From: a bacterium
Lineage (GTDB): Bacteria > Armatimonadota > Zipacnadia > Zipacnadales > Zipacnadaceae
Reading direction: 5' to 3'
DNA length: 64,000 nt
Assembly: GCA_030603495.1 (NCBI GenBank)
Contig: JAUVXR010000007.1
Span: 18,672 to 82,671 of the forward strand
In this document: positions 10,211 to 19,800 of the stretch, in pieces
Layout: every line of letters begins with the position of its first letter
Numbering within the stretch: position 1 is the stretch's first letter
Notes under the pieces: model-generated
The model's input: only the letters and a program-made list of their open reading frames with translations
Database searches by the model: none
What the model was told of the DNA's origin: nothing
Made by a program: the position numbers and the translations under genes

Positions 10211-10402
10211 CTAGAGTCTCCTTCGTGAAATTGTACGGATGACTATTCGCCTTCGATTGGGCTATTCCTCCTTACTGTTACCCAACGGCGTAGCAACTTG
10301 TGCAGGTCTGTACTGGCTGGCTGGCGAAATGACACGTGCATGACCAAACAAACGGCTCATAGGATAGCACGCCACCAGCTATTGGGCAAGGAGGACTGAG
10401 CG

Positions 10403-11080
10403 ATGAAACGGTCGGAGATTAATCAGGCAATTGACGGCGGCATAGCCTTTTGCAAGCGGATGAACTTCCACCTGCCGCCTTTTGCGTACTGGTCGCTGGC
10501 AGAGTGGACGACCAAAGGACATGAGTACGACGAGATTCGGGACAATATGCTGGGGTGGGACGCGACCGATTTCGGCCTGGGCAAGTTCGACGAGATGGGT
10601 GGCCTGCTCTTTACCATTCGTAACGGCAACCATAAGTCAGACAAGTACGTAAAGCCGTACTGCGAGAAGCTGCTGCTTATCGGCCAGGACCAAGTCACGC
10701 CTTACCACTTCCATTTCGCCAAGATGGAAGACATCATCAACCGCGGTGGAGGAGAGCTGATGATCCAAGTCTACAATGCTGATGGGGACGAGCAGCTTGC
10801 GGATACGCCGGTGCAGGTCAACACCGACGGGCACATCTACACTGTCGAAGCCGGCGCGATCATCCGGCTCACTCCGGGCGAGAGCATCACGCTGCCGCCG
10901 TATCTTTATCACAAGTTCTGGGCGGAGAGTGAGGCGGTGCTGTGCGGCGAGGTCTCGATGGTCAACGACGATACCGTTGACAACCGCTTCTTGGAAGAGG
11001 TGGGCCGCTATCCGGACATAGAAGACGACGAGCCAGCGCGTTACCTGCTGTGCCATGAGTATCCGCCGGCGCTTGAATAA
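10403..11080 (+). CDS. D-lyxose ketol-isomerase family protein
   Basis: MKRSEINQAIDGGIAFCKRMNFHLPPFAYWSLAEW...EKLLLIGQDQVTPYHFHFAKMEDIINRGGG...CGEVSMVNDD. Confidence 0.82.
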   Translation: MKRSEINQAIDGGIAFCKRMNFHLPPFAYWSLAEWTTKGHEYDEIRDNMLGWDATDFGLGKFDEMGGLLFTIRNGNHKSDKYVKPYCEKLLLIGQDQVTPYHFHFAKMEDIINRGGGELMIQVYNADGDEQLADTPVQVNTDGHIYTVEAGAIIRLTPGESITLPPYLYHKFWAESEAVLCGEVSMVNDDTVDNRFLEEVGRYPDIEDDEPARYLLCHEYPPALE

Positions 11081-11171
11081 TCCGGTGGGGGGGAGACCTG
11101 TGGCCCGGTTCCGGGCGGCGGAGTCCTTTTGTGGCGGCAAGGGTGCCCCTCGCGCAGCTTCATTGCGGTAT

Positions 11172-11207
11172 AGAAAGGGGGAAGGCTGCTGGGCCTTCCC
11201 CCTTTCT
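11172..11207. terminator. Strong hairpin, probable terminator
   Basis: Perfect 15-bp inverted repeat AGAAAGGGGGAAGGC-6 nt-GCCTTCCCCCTTTCT. Confidence 0.75.
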
Positions 11208-11255
11208 CCACAGCAGGAGAGCCTGGGCTGTTGTCATGGGACTGGCGAGCCTTCC

Positions 11256-11283
11256 TTGACGATACCTGTCGGTGTAGTATAAT
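11256..11283 (+). promoter_or_regulatory. Sigma70-type promoter for PBP operon
   Basis: TTGACG-16 bp-TATAAT, 12 bp upstream of ATG at 11295. Confidence 0.55.
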
Positions 11284-11294
11284 CACATTGCGTC

Positions 11295-13748
11295 ATGAAC
11301 CGAAGAAGCAGCCGAAAAAGTCGGCGCAAAAGCCCCCGAAAGAGTTCCTACGCACATATTGCGCGCTGGTTTCGCTACGTGAATGCTCTTCTGCTGTTAG
11401 GAGCGACGGTGTTCATAGCGGCGTGGGCGGGGGGGCTAGTGGGACTGCGCGGTGCCTTCCAGGGCGAGCGGCAACTAGTGGACTATCGGCCGCGCCTGAC
11501 CACTCAGATCTACTCCACTGAGCGCCATCCCGACGGCGAGCCCACGCATACACTCATTGGGCAGGTCTACAAGGAGAACCGCCAGCTTGTGCGCCTGCGT
11601 GACATACCCAGGGAACTGCAGCAGGCGACCATTGCCATCGAAGATCACCGCTTCTGGAAACACCGGGGGATCAGCCCGCGGGATATGCTGCGGGCCGCCT
11701 GGGTCAACCTGCGCGGCGGTACGATGAGGCAGGGCGCCAGCACCCTCACCCAGCAGCTCGTGCGCAATATCTGGCTCAGCCACGAGCGCACCTGGGACCG
11801 CAAGCTCAAGGAGATACTGCTATCTATCGAAGTGGAGCGGCGCTTCTCCAAGCAGGAGATCCTCGAGATGTACCTCAACGAGGTCTACTATGGTCATGGC
11901 GCCTACGGCATCGGCACCGCGGCGCGTACTCTCTTTGGCAAGCAACCGGCCGAACTGACACTCGGCGAAGTCACGCTATTGGCCGGCTTGCCTCGAGCGC
12001 CGGCGTATTATTCTCCGTTTAACTATCCCGACCACGCCAAGAAGCGGCGGCAGGAAGTGCTGGCAGCGATGCAGCGCGAGGGATATATCACCAGCCGCCA
12101 GGCAGAAGCGGCGGCTGACGAGCAGATCCAAAGCCGCCTCCAGCCCGAGGCGCAAGCGGTGGGAATCGTTGCCCGTCACGCACCGTACTTCACTCACCTG
12201 GTGATTCGGGTGTTGTGTCAGCAGTACGGTGTGGATCGGGTGTACGAGGGCGGCTGGCGTGTCTACACGACTTTGGATAAGCGCATCCAGGAGATCGCCG
12301 AAGATGAACTGACGGGGCAAGTCGAGGAACTCCGCAAGCAGCGGCGCATCAAAGGCAACCTCGTTGGGCAGGGGGCGCTGGCTTGCGTGGATGTGCATAC
12401 CGGTGACGTGCTGGCCATGGTCGGTGGCGTGGGGCCCTACGAAGAGATCCAGTACAACCGCGCCCATCCCGGGCCGCCTGGCTACGGGCGGCAGCCGGGC
12501 TCATCATTTAAACCCTATGTCTGGGCGGCTGGCCTGGAGTCGGGCTATGGGCCGAATTCGGTCTTCAGCGCCGATCCCCTCGCCATCCGAGTGGGGCGGG
12601 ACATTTGGCAACCCAAAAACTACTCGGCGGGCCAAAGCGGCAACTACACGCTGCGTCGGGCACTGGCCGATTCGGTAAACCTCGTAGCAGTCCGGCTGCT
12701 GCAAAAGATTGGCGCGAAGAAGGTCGTCGGGTATGCTGCACGGATGCTGGATATCCCGGAGCAGCGACTAGCCGAAGTCCCGGCGCTGGCGCTGGGTGTG
12801 TCAAATCTCTCGCCGCTGGAACAGGCCTCGGGGTATGCCTGCTTCGCCAGCGGTGGCCTACGTGCCAGGCGCCGTTTCTTCACCCGCATTGAAAACCACC
12901 GGGGCGAGGTGATTGTAGACAATCCACTGCAAGTGACCCGGGTCCTGCGTCCGGCCACCGCCCTAAGTATGATTTCTATGCTGAAAACGGTGGTTACGTC
13001 TGGTACCGGTACCACAGCGCAGATAAGGGGCGTGGCAGCGGGCGGCAAGACGGGAACAACCCAGGATGGACGCGATGCCTGGTGGGTGGGCTTCACTCCG
13101 GACCTGTCCGCGGCGGTCTGGGTCGGGAACAACGATAACAAGCCGATGCGAAGCTCAAGCGGCCGCCGTTTCTGCGCGCCGGTCTGGCAGAAGTTTATGA
13201 AACGCGTCACTGAGATGCTGCAATGTGGCGGGGAGTTTCCCAAAGGTAAGGGGGTTGTTGCTACCAGGCCCGACGAAGTCGGAGAAGAGGAAGAAGAGGA
13301 GGACGAAGGGGTCGTTAGGCCCATTTGTACGGCTAGCGGGCGGCGAGCGACTGCCTATTGCCCGCAGACTACAGACGAGTTCTTCGCGGCTGGCGAGGAC
13401 CTGCCGGGTCCGTGCACTATGCATCGGAAGGTGGCCACCCCGGCTGGCAGTCGGCCGGGTGACTCCGGCGAGCAGCCGGGCCCACCGGCGGAGCGGACGA
13501 TTCGGGTGACGATCTGCCAGGATTCCGGGAAGCTGGCGACGCCTTTTTGCCCGCAGACACGGGAGATCGAGGTTCCGGTTGGGTCGGCTCCCACTGGCTC
13601 ATGCGACCTGCACACGCCGCCAGCACCTCCGCCCCAGCCAACTGCGCCGAGTGATGCTGGTCCTGGGGAGCGGCAGGAGGCGGAGCCAGGGGACCAGCCG
13701 GTCATTGAGCCAACCCGCCGCGACGAATCCGTCAACGAATTGCCCTGA
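11295..13748 (+). CDS. Penicillin-binding protein 1A-type transglycosylase/transpeptidase
   Basis: ATIAIEDHRFWKHRGISPRDMLRAAWVNLRGG...QGASTLTQQLVRN; PGSSFKPYVW; GKTGTTQD; two C-terminal Cys-rich repeats. Confidence 0.95.
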   Translation: MNRRSSRKSRRKSPRKSSYAHIARWFRYVNALLLLGATVFIAAWAGGLVGLRGAFQGERQLVDYRPRLTTQIYSTERHPDGEPTHTLIGQVYKENRQLVRLRDIPRELQQATIAIEDHRFWKHRGISPRDMLRAAWVNLRGGTMRQGASTLTQQLVRNIWLSHERTWDRKLKEILLSIEVERRFSKQEILEMYLNEVYYGHGAYGIGTAARTLFGKQPAELTLGEVTLLAGLPRAPAYYSPFNYPDHAKKRRQEVLAAMQREGYITSRQAEAAADEQIQSRLQPEAQAVGIVARHAPYFTHLVIRVLCQQYGVDRVYEGGWRVYTTLDKRIQEIAEDELTGQVEELRKQRRIKGNLVGQGALACVDVHTGDVLAMVGGVGPYEEIQYNRAHPGPPGYGRQPGSSFKPYVWAAGLESGYGPNSVFSADPLAIRVGRDIWQPKNYSAGQSGNYTLRRALADSVNLVAVRLLQKIGAKKVVGYAARMLDIPEQRLAEVPALALGVSNLSPLEQASGYACFASGGLRARRRFFTRIENHRGEVIVDNPLQVTRVLRPATALSMISMLKTVVTSGTGTTAQIRGVAAGGKTGTTQDGRDAWWVGFTPDLSAAVWVGNNDNKPMRSSSGRRFCAPVWQKFMKRVTEMLQCGGEFPKGKGVVATRPDEVGEEEEEEDEGVVRPICTASGRRATAYCPQTTDEFFAAGEDLPGPCTMHRKVATPAGSRPGDSGEQPGPPAERTIRVTICQDSGKLATPFCPQTREIEVPVGSAPTGSCDLHTPPAPPPQPTAPSDAGPGERQEAEPGDQPVIEPTRRDESVNELP

Positions 13749-15724
13749 TGGACAGCTTCACAGATCAAAAGGCTGTGTTTTCGATTCGGCTGCGTGCTAT
13801 AGCCATCGCTATCGCAGTGGTCTTTGCAGTGTTTGCTGGGCGGCTGTGGCTACTGCAGCTTACGCACTGGACGGCCTATGCTGAGCGGGCCGTCGGCAAT
13901 CGCACTAAGATAGTCTGGGAAGAGGCGGCGCGGGGGTTGATCTACGACCGCAGCGGGCGAGTTCTCGCAGAAAACGAGCCTGGTTGGAACGTTGAGATCG
14001 TGCCGGCGGACTTGCCCCGCGATCCCGAGCGAGTCGAGGAGATCATCGCCCAACTGGCCAGCATTCTGGGGCCGGAAAAGGGCACTTCAACGGTCGAAAT
14101 CCGCGAGCGGATTGAAAAGATCTGTGCGCAGACCATTGTGGAGGCGATGCCGCTGGAGGAGATCGGGGAAAATGTCTCGCTTCGCGTAGTGCAGGCGATC
14201 GAGGCCCGGCAGTATGAGATGCCCGGCGTGGTGATCAAGGAGGTCCTCAGACGCCGCTATCCAGGTGGGGAGTTGGCAGCGCACGTAATCGGCTTTGTGC
14301 GTGGGATCACTGACCTGCAGCTTGAGCGTGTTAGGGACTACCGTTGGCCCCAGTCAGGGCAAACAGCTAACAGGCTGCTGGATATTCCCGAGTTATCCGA
14401 GGAGCGCATATACACGGCCAGTTCTCAATTTGGACAGGAGGGGGTTGAAGCTTCGTACGAATGGCGGGAGCGCAACGGGAAGGTGCTGCCCATCTTACAG
14501 GGCCGTAGAGGCTATCACCTGTACGAGGTCAATGCCGCCGGCCACCCCGTGCGAGAGATCGAATCCCGGTCGGCTGAGCCGGGAGCAGCCATATACTTGA
14601 GTATTGATAGCAATGTGCAAAGGGTGGCGGAAAAGGCTTTGGAGGAAGCGATTGGCAGCCGGCTCAGCGGTGCAGCGGTGATGATTGACGTGCAGACTGG
14701 TGAGATAATCGCCCTGGCGAGTAAGCCAAGTCTGGACGCCAACATCTGGACCGAGCCGATTCCACCCGACAGGTGGCAGCGTATTGAGAGCGACGAGCGT
14801 CATCCTCTCCAGAACAAGGCGATCGCCGGCGAGTATCAGCCGGCCTCCGTCTTCAAGCTGATTTCAGCAACCGCGGCTTTGCAGGCTACCTCTCTCACTA
14901 CCGCCACCGGATTCCATTGCGACGGGTCCATCACCGTGGGGCGCCACCATCAACTGTTCAAGTGTTGGAAGAGCCGTCCTGGGCACGGCTCGGTGAGCTT
15001 CTACAAGGGCATAGCCGAGTCCTGTGACGTCTACTTCTACGAGCTGGTGCGCAAAGCGGGCTTGACCAGCCGTAACCTGGCGCGTTACGCTCGATTATTT
15101 GGGCTGGGCAGCGTAACTGGCATTGACATCCCCGGCGAGGAAGAGGGGCTGGTGCCGGACCGTGAGTGGAAGGACACAGTAGAGCGTGCGCCGTGGTCCA
15201 CCGGTGATACGCTTAATATGGTCATTGGCCAGGGGTGGCTCCAGGCGACGCCCCTGCAGATGGCAGTGGTAACGGCGGCGGTAGCCAATGGGGGAAAGGT
15301 GCTTACCCCGCGGGTGGTGCGCAAGATTCAGTGGCCCCGCTGGCTTGATGGGCGGACGGAGATGCTGCAGCAACCGCCAGCCCGCCAGCTTGACCTTGAT
15401 GAGAAGACCTTGGCCAGGGTACGTGCCGGCATGCGGCGCGCGGTCACTGACGCACACGGTACGGCCCGTGCTGTCGGCAACTTAGGAGTGTCCGTCGCTG
15501 GGAAGACCGGTTCCGCTCAGCATATTCCGAATCGTCCGACTCATGCCTGGTTCGTCTGCTTTGCTCCTTATGAGCAGCCCAAGTATGCGGTAGCAGTCTT
15601 TGTATGGGAAGGCGGTGGCGGAGGCAAAACGGCTGCGCCCATCGCTCGCCGCATTCTGGCTGCAGCCTTCGGCACAGCGGGAGCGGGCCGCGGGCTGGCC
15701 ACGCTTCCTGTCGCCTCGGACTGA
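13748..15724 (+). CDS. mrdA: Penicillin-binding protein 2
   Basis: Overlapping TGATG start; GLIYDRSGRVLAENEPGWNVEIVP; QPASVFKL; GKTGSAQH; IGQGWLQATPLQMA. Confidence 0.92.
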   Translation: MDSFTDQKAVFSIRLRAIAIAIAVVFAVFAGRLWLLQLTHWTAYAERAVGNRTKIVWEEAARGLIYDRSGRVLAENEPGWNVEIVPADLPRDPERVEEIIAQLASILGPEKGTSTVEIRERIEKICAQTIVEAMPLEEIGENVSLRVVQAIEARQYEMPGVVIKEVLRRRYPGGELAAHVIGFVRGITDLQLERVRDYRWPQSGQTANRLLDIPELSEERIYTASSQFGQEGVEASYEWRERNGKVLPILQGRRGYHLYEVNAAGHPVREIESRSAEPGAAIYLSIDSNVQRVAEKALEEAIGSRLSGAAVMIDVQTGEIIALASKPSLDANIWTEPIPPDRWQRIESDERHPLQNKAIAGEYQPASVFKLISATAALQATSLTTATGFHCDGSITVGRHHQLFKCWKSRPGHGSVSFYKGIAESCDVYFYELVRKAGLTSRNLARYARLFGLGSVTGIDIPGEEEGLVPDREWKDTVERAPWSTGDTLNMVIGQGWLQATPLQMAVVTAAVANGGKVLTPRVVRKIQWPRWLDGRTEMLQQPPARQLDLDEKTLARVRAGMRRAVTDAHGTARAVGNLGVSVAGKTGSAQHIPNRPTHAWFVCFAPYEQPKYAVAVFVWEGGGGGKTAAPIARRILAAAFGTAGAGRGLATLPVASD

Positions 15725-15741
15725 GGCCGGCGCTGCCGGCG

Positions 15742-15770
15742 TTGGCACGGACCTGGCGCCGTGATATGAT
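15742..15770 (+). promoter_or_regulatory. Promoter upstream of ECF sigma gene
   Basis: TTGGCA-17 bp-TATGAT. Confidence 0.45.
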
Positions 15771-15793
15771 ATAGAGCCCTGCACCGCGTTATC

Positions 15794-16540
15794 ATGACTG
15801 GTATCGGCCGTGTTGCGGGTGAGAATATGCGGGTCCGGGACTCTGACAACCGAACAATTTTGCCTCCTCAGGTGTTTATAGTAACAAGCGAGGAGCCAAA
15901 TAGTGCTGAGTGCGAGCCGGCGGCAGCCGGCATGGATGATAATGCCGTAGTAGACGCAGTGCAGCGGGGCGATAGTGAGGCGTTTGGGACACTGGTGGAT
16001 CGCTATCATACCGAGGTATACGGACTAGCCGCACGGATGTGTGGCCTGGAGGCGGCTGAGGATTTGACCCAGGATATCTTTCTCAAGGTGCTCACGGCGC
16101 TGCGTCAGTTCCGGTTCCGGCGCGAGGCGAGTTTCCGCACTTGGCTCTATCGGATTGCTATGAATGGTGCGATAAACGAGTTGCGGCGGCGCAAACGACG
16201 TCAGCAGTTTAAGGGCCCGTCTCTGGACGAGCCGGTGCCGACCGAGGACGGGTACCGGAGCCGACAACTGGCTGATAGCACTGATGAACCATACCAACGT
16301 GTCGTGCGGAGCGAGCTGGAACAGGCCGTGCACGACGTGCTGGAGCTGCTTACGCCCAAGCAGCGGGCGGCGCTGGTTCTGATAGACCTAGAAGGACTCA
16401 ATTACGAAGAGGCAGCGAATGTGCTGGGTTGCCCACTGGGCACCTTAAAGTCGCGTCTGGTGCGTGCCCGGAGTGCCTTCGCTCAGAAGTTCCAGCAGTA
16501 CTGGCCGCAGTGGGCGCCGACCAGCGCCGCGAGCAGCTAG
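15794..16540 (+). CDS. ECF-type RNA polymerase sigma factor
   Basis: DSEAFGTLVDRYHTEVYGLAARMCG...AEDLTQDIFLKV...FRTWLYRIAMNGAINELRRRKRR...LTPKQRAALVLIDLEGLNYEEAANVLGCPLGTLKSRLVRAR; true start may be internal (e.g. MDDNAVVDAVQRGD). Confidence 0.93.
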   Translation: MTGIGRVAGENMRVRDSDNRTILPPQVFIVTSEEPNSAECEPAAAGMDDNAVVDAVQRGDSEAFGTLVDRYHTEVYGLAARMCGLEAAEDLTQDIFLKVLTALRQFRFRREASFRTWLYRIAMNGAINELRRRKRRQQFKGPSLDEPVPTEDGYRSRQLADSTDEPYQRVVRSELEQAVHDVLELLTPKQRAALVLIDLEGLNYEEAANVLGCPLGTLKSRLVRARSAFAQKFQQYWPQWAPTSAASS

Positions 16541-16595
16541 GAGAGACTGAAGCGGCATAGTCAGTAGCCGACTTCACTGGGATGAGGTAGACAGT

Positions 16596-17582
16596 ATGCA
16601 ATGCCGAGAATGCCGCAAGTGGATGCAACCGTACCTGGCGGAGACGTTGCCGGGGAAACGGAGGGAGGATTTCGACCGCCATCTCTCCGAGTGCGCCCAC
16701 TGCGCCCGGGAACTTGCCGCCAAGCAGGAGATTATTGAGCTGCTCCACGAGTTGCCGGCGCCCACGCCTCCTGCCGACCTGTCCGTCCGCATCAAGCTCA
16801 TGGCCGATGCGGCGTTGAGCCCGTCGGCGCAGGTTACTCGGAGACCGGTGGCGGCGTATCTCAAGCTTGCCGGTGCTGGGGCTGCCGCGTTGCTCTTGGC
16901 GATGGCAACGGTGGTGCTCCTGGGGCCGCCTGGGCCGCAACGGGCCCAACCGGTCGTTGCGGTAGCGCCGGTTGCCCATAGGGATGCGACTATTTCGGAA
17001 CAAGTAGACACGACTCCTCCATCAGTGGTGGTAGTGGAGCGCACCCGTCCGTCACTATCGCGTCCATCTCGGCTTAGGCCGGCGCCCCGTGCCCGGGTGG
17101 TACCTGATCACGCGGCGCCGAAGAGTTCCGCGTCGGTTGCCGAACGGCTGGTAGAGGAGAATCCCGGCGGGCGCACTGCCAGCATAATGCCAGCGGTCGT
17201 GCCGCCTCCGGCGGAGCACTCGGGGCCAACTGTGGTCAACGTGCTCGATAAGGCGCCCAGTGCTCGAATGGTGCAGACGGCCGACGAGCGAGATGCCTGT
17301 GTCCCGGTGATCTTGGCAGAGGCTGCGCCTCGCACCGGCCCTTCCCGGGGGGGAGGACCGGCTCCCACGGCGACGACAGGCCGCGGTGCAGCGGACGAAG
17401 CCGCCGGAACACTGGTGGGCACGCTGGTGGCCAATGCCGTGGTCAACCGCTACGTCCGGGAAGCGGTTATCGAGAGCGATGCGACGATAATGTTGCTGGC
17501 AACATCGGCGCCGGCCTCACTGAGCGATGTGGGTTTCCTGGTCAGAGAGGCCGAGGACGAAGAGGCTAACAATGGGTGGTAG
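16596..17582 (+). CDS. Anti-sigma factor with N-terminal zf-HC2 zinc finger and one TM helix
   Basis: MQCRECRKWMQPYLAETLPGKRREDFDRHLSECAHCARELA; TM LKLAGAGAAALLLAMATVVLLG; adjacent to sigma factor. Confidence 0.8.
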   Translation: MQCRECRKWMQPYLAETLPGKRREDFDRHLSECAHCARELAAKQEIIELLHELPAPTPPADLSVRIKLMADAALSPSAQVTRRPVAAYLKLAGAGAAALLLAMATVVLLGPPGPQRAQPVVAVAPVAHRDATISEQVDTTPPSVVVVERTRPSLSRPSRLRPAPRARVVPDHAAPKSSASVAERLVEENPGGRTASIMPAVVPPPAEHSGPTVVNVLDKAPSARMVQTADERDACVPVILAEAAPRTGPSRGGGPAPTATTGRGAADEAAGTLVGTLVANAVVNRYVREAVIESDATIMLLATSAPASLSDVGFLVREAEDEEANNGW

Positions 17583-17588
17583 CAGCTT

Positions 17589-18428
17589 ATGAGTAAGGCA
17601 GCTCTTGTAGCGCTGGCCATTGGATTGCTCAGCGCGTTATCCGGGGGCCAACTGCGCGGTGACGAGGTAGGCGTGAACGAGACATCAACCGCGGCCGGGG
17701 CAGCGGTGGCGCCACCAGTTCTGGACATCTTTTCGATGATCGAGCGGGCGAGCGTCGAGCAGCGGGCAAGGATGAGTCGCTTCCTGGTCAACAAGCACCC
17801 CACGCTCGCTACCGACCTGTTTGAGGTCTTCGCCGCTCAGGCGCCTGAGGCGCTCGGCGAGGTATCCGGCTACATTGACCATCTGGTCAAGACCAAGTAT
17901 CCGCAGATCCCCACGCTGATTTCCGCGGAGTTGCAGATGGTGCCGGCAGTTCGGTCCACTGTCGTGCAGGTTATCAGCGAAAAGTACCCTGAATTGGTAG
18001 CAGACCTCCGGGAGGTGCCCGCGGGGGAGAATGTGCAGACTCGCGCCGCACAGCTAATCAACGAGAAATACCCGGAACTGCTGAAGGATGTGCTAGGAAC
18101 GATCACCCTTAAGTTTTCCGGCTTGCTGGTAAGCCTTCAGCACAAGGTCATTAGTAATCATCCGGAGATCGTAATTGATGTGGCGCGGATGGTACAGGAG
18201 AAATACCCAGGGCTGACCAACGAAGTGCTGATTCTACTCCTGACCAAGTACCCGGACGTGCTGCCGGGCCTGATAGCGGTACTCACTGGCCCACCTGCGG
18301 CGGATTCCGCAGAAGCGCAGCCCGATGGTGCGGGGGCGTTGGATCCAGGGGCGAGGGAGACTCCGGCTGTACCGGCGGCCCCTCGCGTACCGTCAGAGGC
18401 CATTGGGGAATCGGCTGAGGGAGAATAG
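17589..18428 (+). CDS. Secreted/periplasmic KYP-repeat protein of unknown function
   Basis: N-terminal hydrophobic segment; about eight (E/T/N)K(Y/H)P-x-(L/I/V) repeats. Confidence 0.7.
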   Translation: MSKAALVALAIGLLSALSGGQLRGDEVGVNETSTAAGAAVAPPVLDIFSMIERASVEQRARMSRFLVNKHPTLATDLFEVFAAQAPEALGEVSGYIDHLVKTKYPQIPTLISAELQMVPAVRSTVVQVISEKYPELVADLREVPAGENVQTRAAQLINEKYPELLKDVLGTITLKFSGLLVSLQHKVISNHPEIVIDVARMVQEKYPGLTNEVLILLLTKYPDVLPGLIAVLTGPPAADSAEAQPDGAGALDPGARETPAVPAAPRVPSEAIGESAEGE

Positions 18429-18460
18429 TGGCGACGGGCTCTCTATCGCGAGCAATAATG

Positions 18461-18487
18461 CAGCCCAGGCTTCGGTAGCCGGGGCTG
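18461..18487. terminator. Terminator hairpin between convergent genes
   Basis: CAGCCC-A-GGCT-TCGGT-AGCC-G-GGGCTG followed by TTTCGTTT. Confidence 0.65.
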
Positions 18488-18540
18488 TTTCGTTTCATTA
18501 GCTGGTCCGCGTCGAAAATAGGCCGGCGTCGAGGCTGCTG

Positions 18541-18828
18541 CTATCGCGATTCGTTCTTTGGTGCTTCGGTGGAGGTATCTGATTTCTCGGAGGGACCCTC
18601 GGTAGTGGCCGATTTCGGCTGCTCCGATTTCGGCCGGTCGTTGCCTCGGCCGTAGTCCGTCACGTAAAAGCCGCTGCCCTTGAAGATAATCGCAGGCGGC
18701 GAAAAGACCTGGTACACGGGCCCGCGGCAGCCGTCGTTTTGACACTCAGTTAGGCGGTCGTCGTCGAAGCTTTGGCGAACTTCAAAGCGGTATCCGCATT
18801 TTTGGCACTGATACTCGTAAATCGGCAC
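18541..18828 (-). CDS. FmdB-family zinc ribbon protein
   Basis: GTG start; VPIYEYQCQKCGYRFEVRQSFDDDRLTECQNDGCRGPVYQVFSPPAIIFKGSGFYVTDYG. Confidence 0.9.
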   Translation of the reverse strand: MPIYEYQCQKCGYRFEVRQSFDDDRLTECQNDGCRGPVYQVFSPPAIIFKGSGFYVTDYGRGNDRPKSEQPKSATTEGPSEKSDTSTEAPKNESR

Positions 18829-19017
18829 ACTGATTAGCCCCTGATTCCTGGGGAGGTAGTCAACGCCCAGACGACGAAACTTCCCTGGTGATACTTGAGC
18901 GACCACAGCCCGCACGGGTCAGACAGAAACCCCGGGAAGCGGGTTGAGCCATTACCGGCTAGATTGTCGCTGGTATTATACGTGGCAATCAGTCCTGTGT
19001 CAATAACCGTGAGTCAA

Positions 19018-19044
19018 CTGGCACTCGCGTTGATAGAGTGCTAA
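19018..19044 (+). promoter_or_regulatory. CIRCE-like element (HrcA operator)
   Basis: CTGGCACTC-N9-GAGTGCTAA versus consensus TTAGCACTC-N9-GAGTGCTAA: right half perfect, left half 7/9. Confidence 0.65.
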
Positions 19045-19080
19045 ATAGACACACAGCGCGCTCGGCGAGGAGAGACGCAT

Positions 19081-19800
19081 ATGAAGGAAAAATTGGCGCT
19101 CCTGCACAAGCTGCAGCAGACCGATAGCCAGATCAGTGCAGATCAGGCGGAATTGGCTGGTCTCGACGAGGGGGCCGAATTAACGGCGCAGCTAGAACAC
19201 GAGCGAGCGGAGGTGGAAGAACATCAAGAGAACGTGGCGGCGACGCAGGCCCAACTCCACGACCAGCAGCTTCAGTTGCAGGGCGCTGAGGACGACCGCC
19301 AGCGCAAGTGGGATCAAACCTACGGGGGAACGGTTTCCGATCCCAAAGAGCTCAGCGCCCTGGAGCAGAAGATCGAGGAGCTTGACCGGCGCAAAGATAA
19401 GCTGGAAGAAGATATCATAATGCTGCTAGACGATGTGGAGAACATGCAGGCCGTGGCTGCAGAGAAGCAGACGGAATTGGATGGGCTCAGCGGCAGCCTG
19501 GCCCGAACGCAACAACATTTCGCCCAGCGCTCGGCGGAGCTCGAGGCCGAACTGGAACATCTAGCGCGGCAACGACAGGAACTGATTGAGCAGATTGCCC
19601 CCTCGCTGCTCGTCGAGTACGACCGGTTTCGCAGGCGCATTAGTGACCTTGCCGTGTCGGTCGTGGAGGGTAAGACGTGCAGTGCCTGTCATACCGCGGT
19701 CGCCGGCAGTCTGCTGGGGGAGCTGGAGGCACCTTTGCGAGTTGTCAAGTGCGAGAGCTGTCGGCGGATTCTGGTGCTCGACAGGTGGGTGGAGGGTTAA
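19081..19800 (+). CDS. Coiled-coil protein with C-terminal C4-type zinc ribbon
   Basis: Long heptad-rich helices, then CSACHTAVAGSLLGELEAPLRVVKCESCRRILVL. Confidence 0.88.
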   Translation: MKEKLALLHKLQQTDSQISADQAELAGLDEGAELTAQLEHERAEVEEHQENVAATQAQLHDQQLQLQGAEDDRQRKWDQTYGGTVSDPKELSALEQKIEELDRRKDKLEEDIIMLLDDVENMQAVAAEKQTELDGLSGSLARTQQHFAQRSAELEAELEHLARQRQELIEQIAPSLLVEYDRFRRRISDLAVSVVEGKTCSACHTAVAGSLLGELEAPLRVVKCESCRRILVLDRWVEG

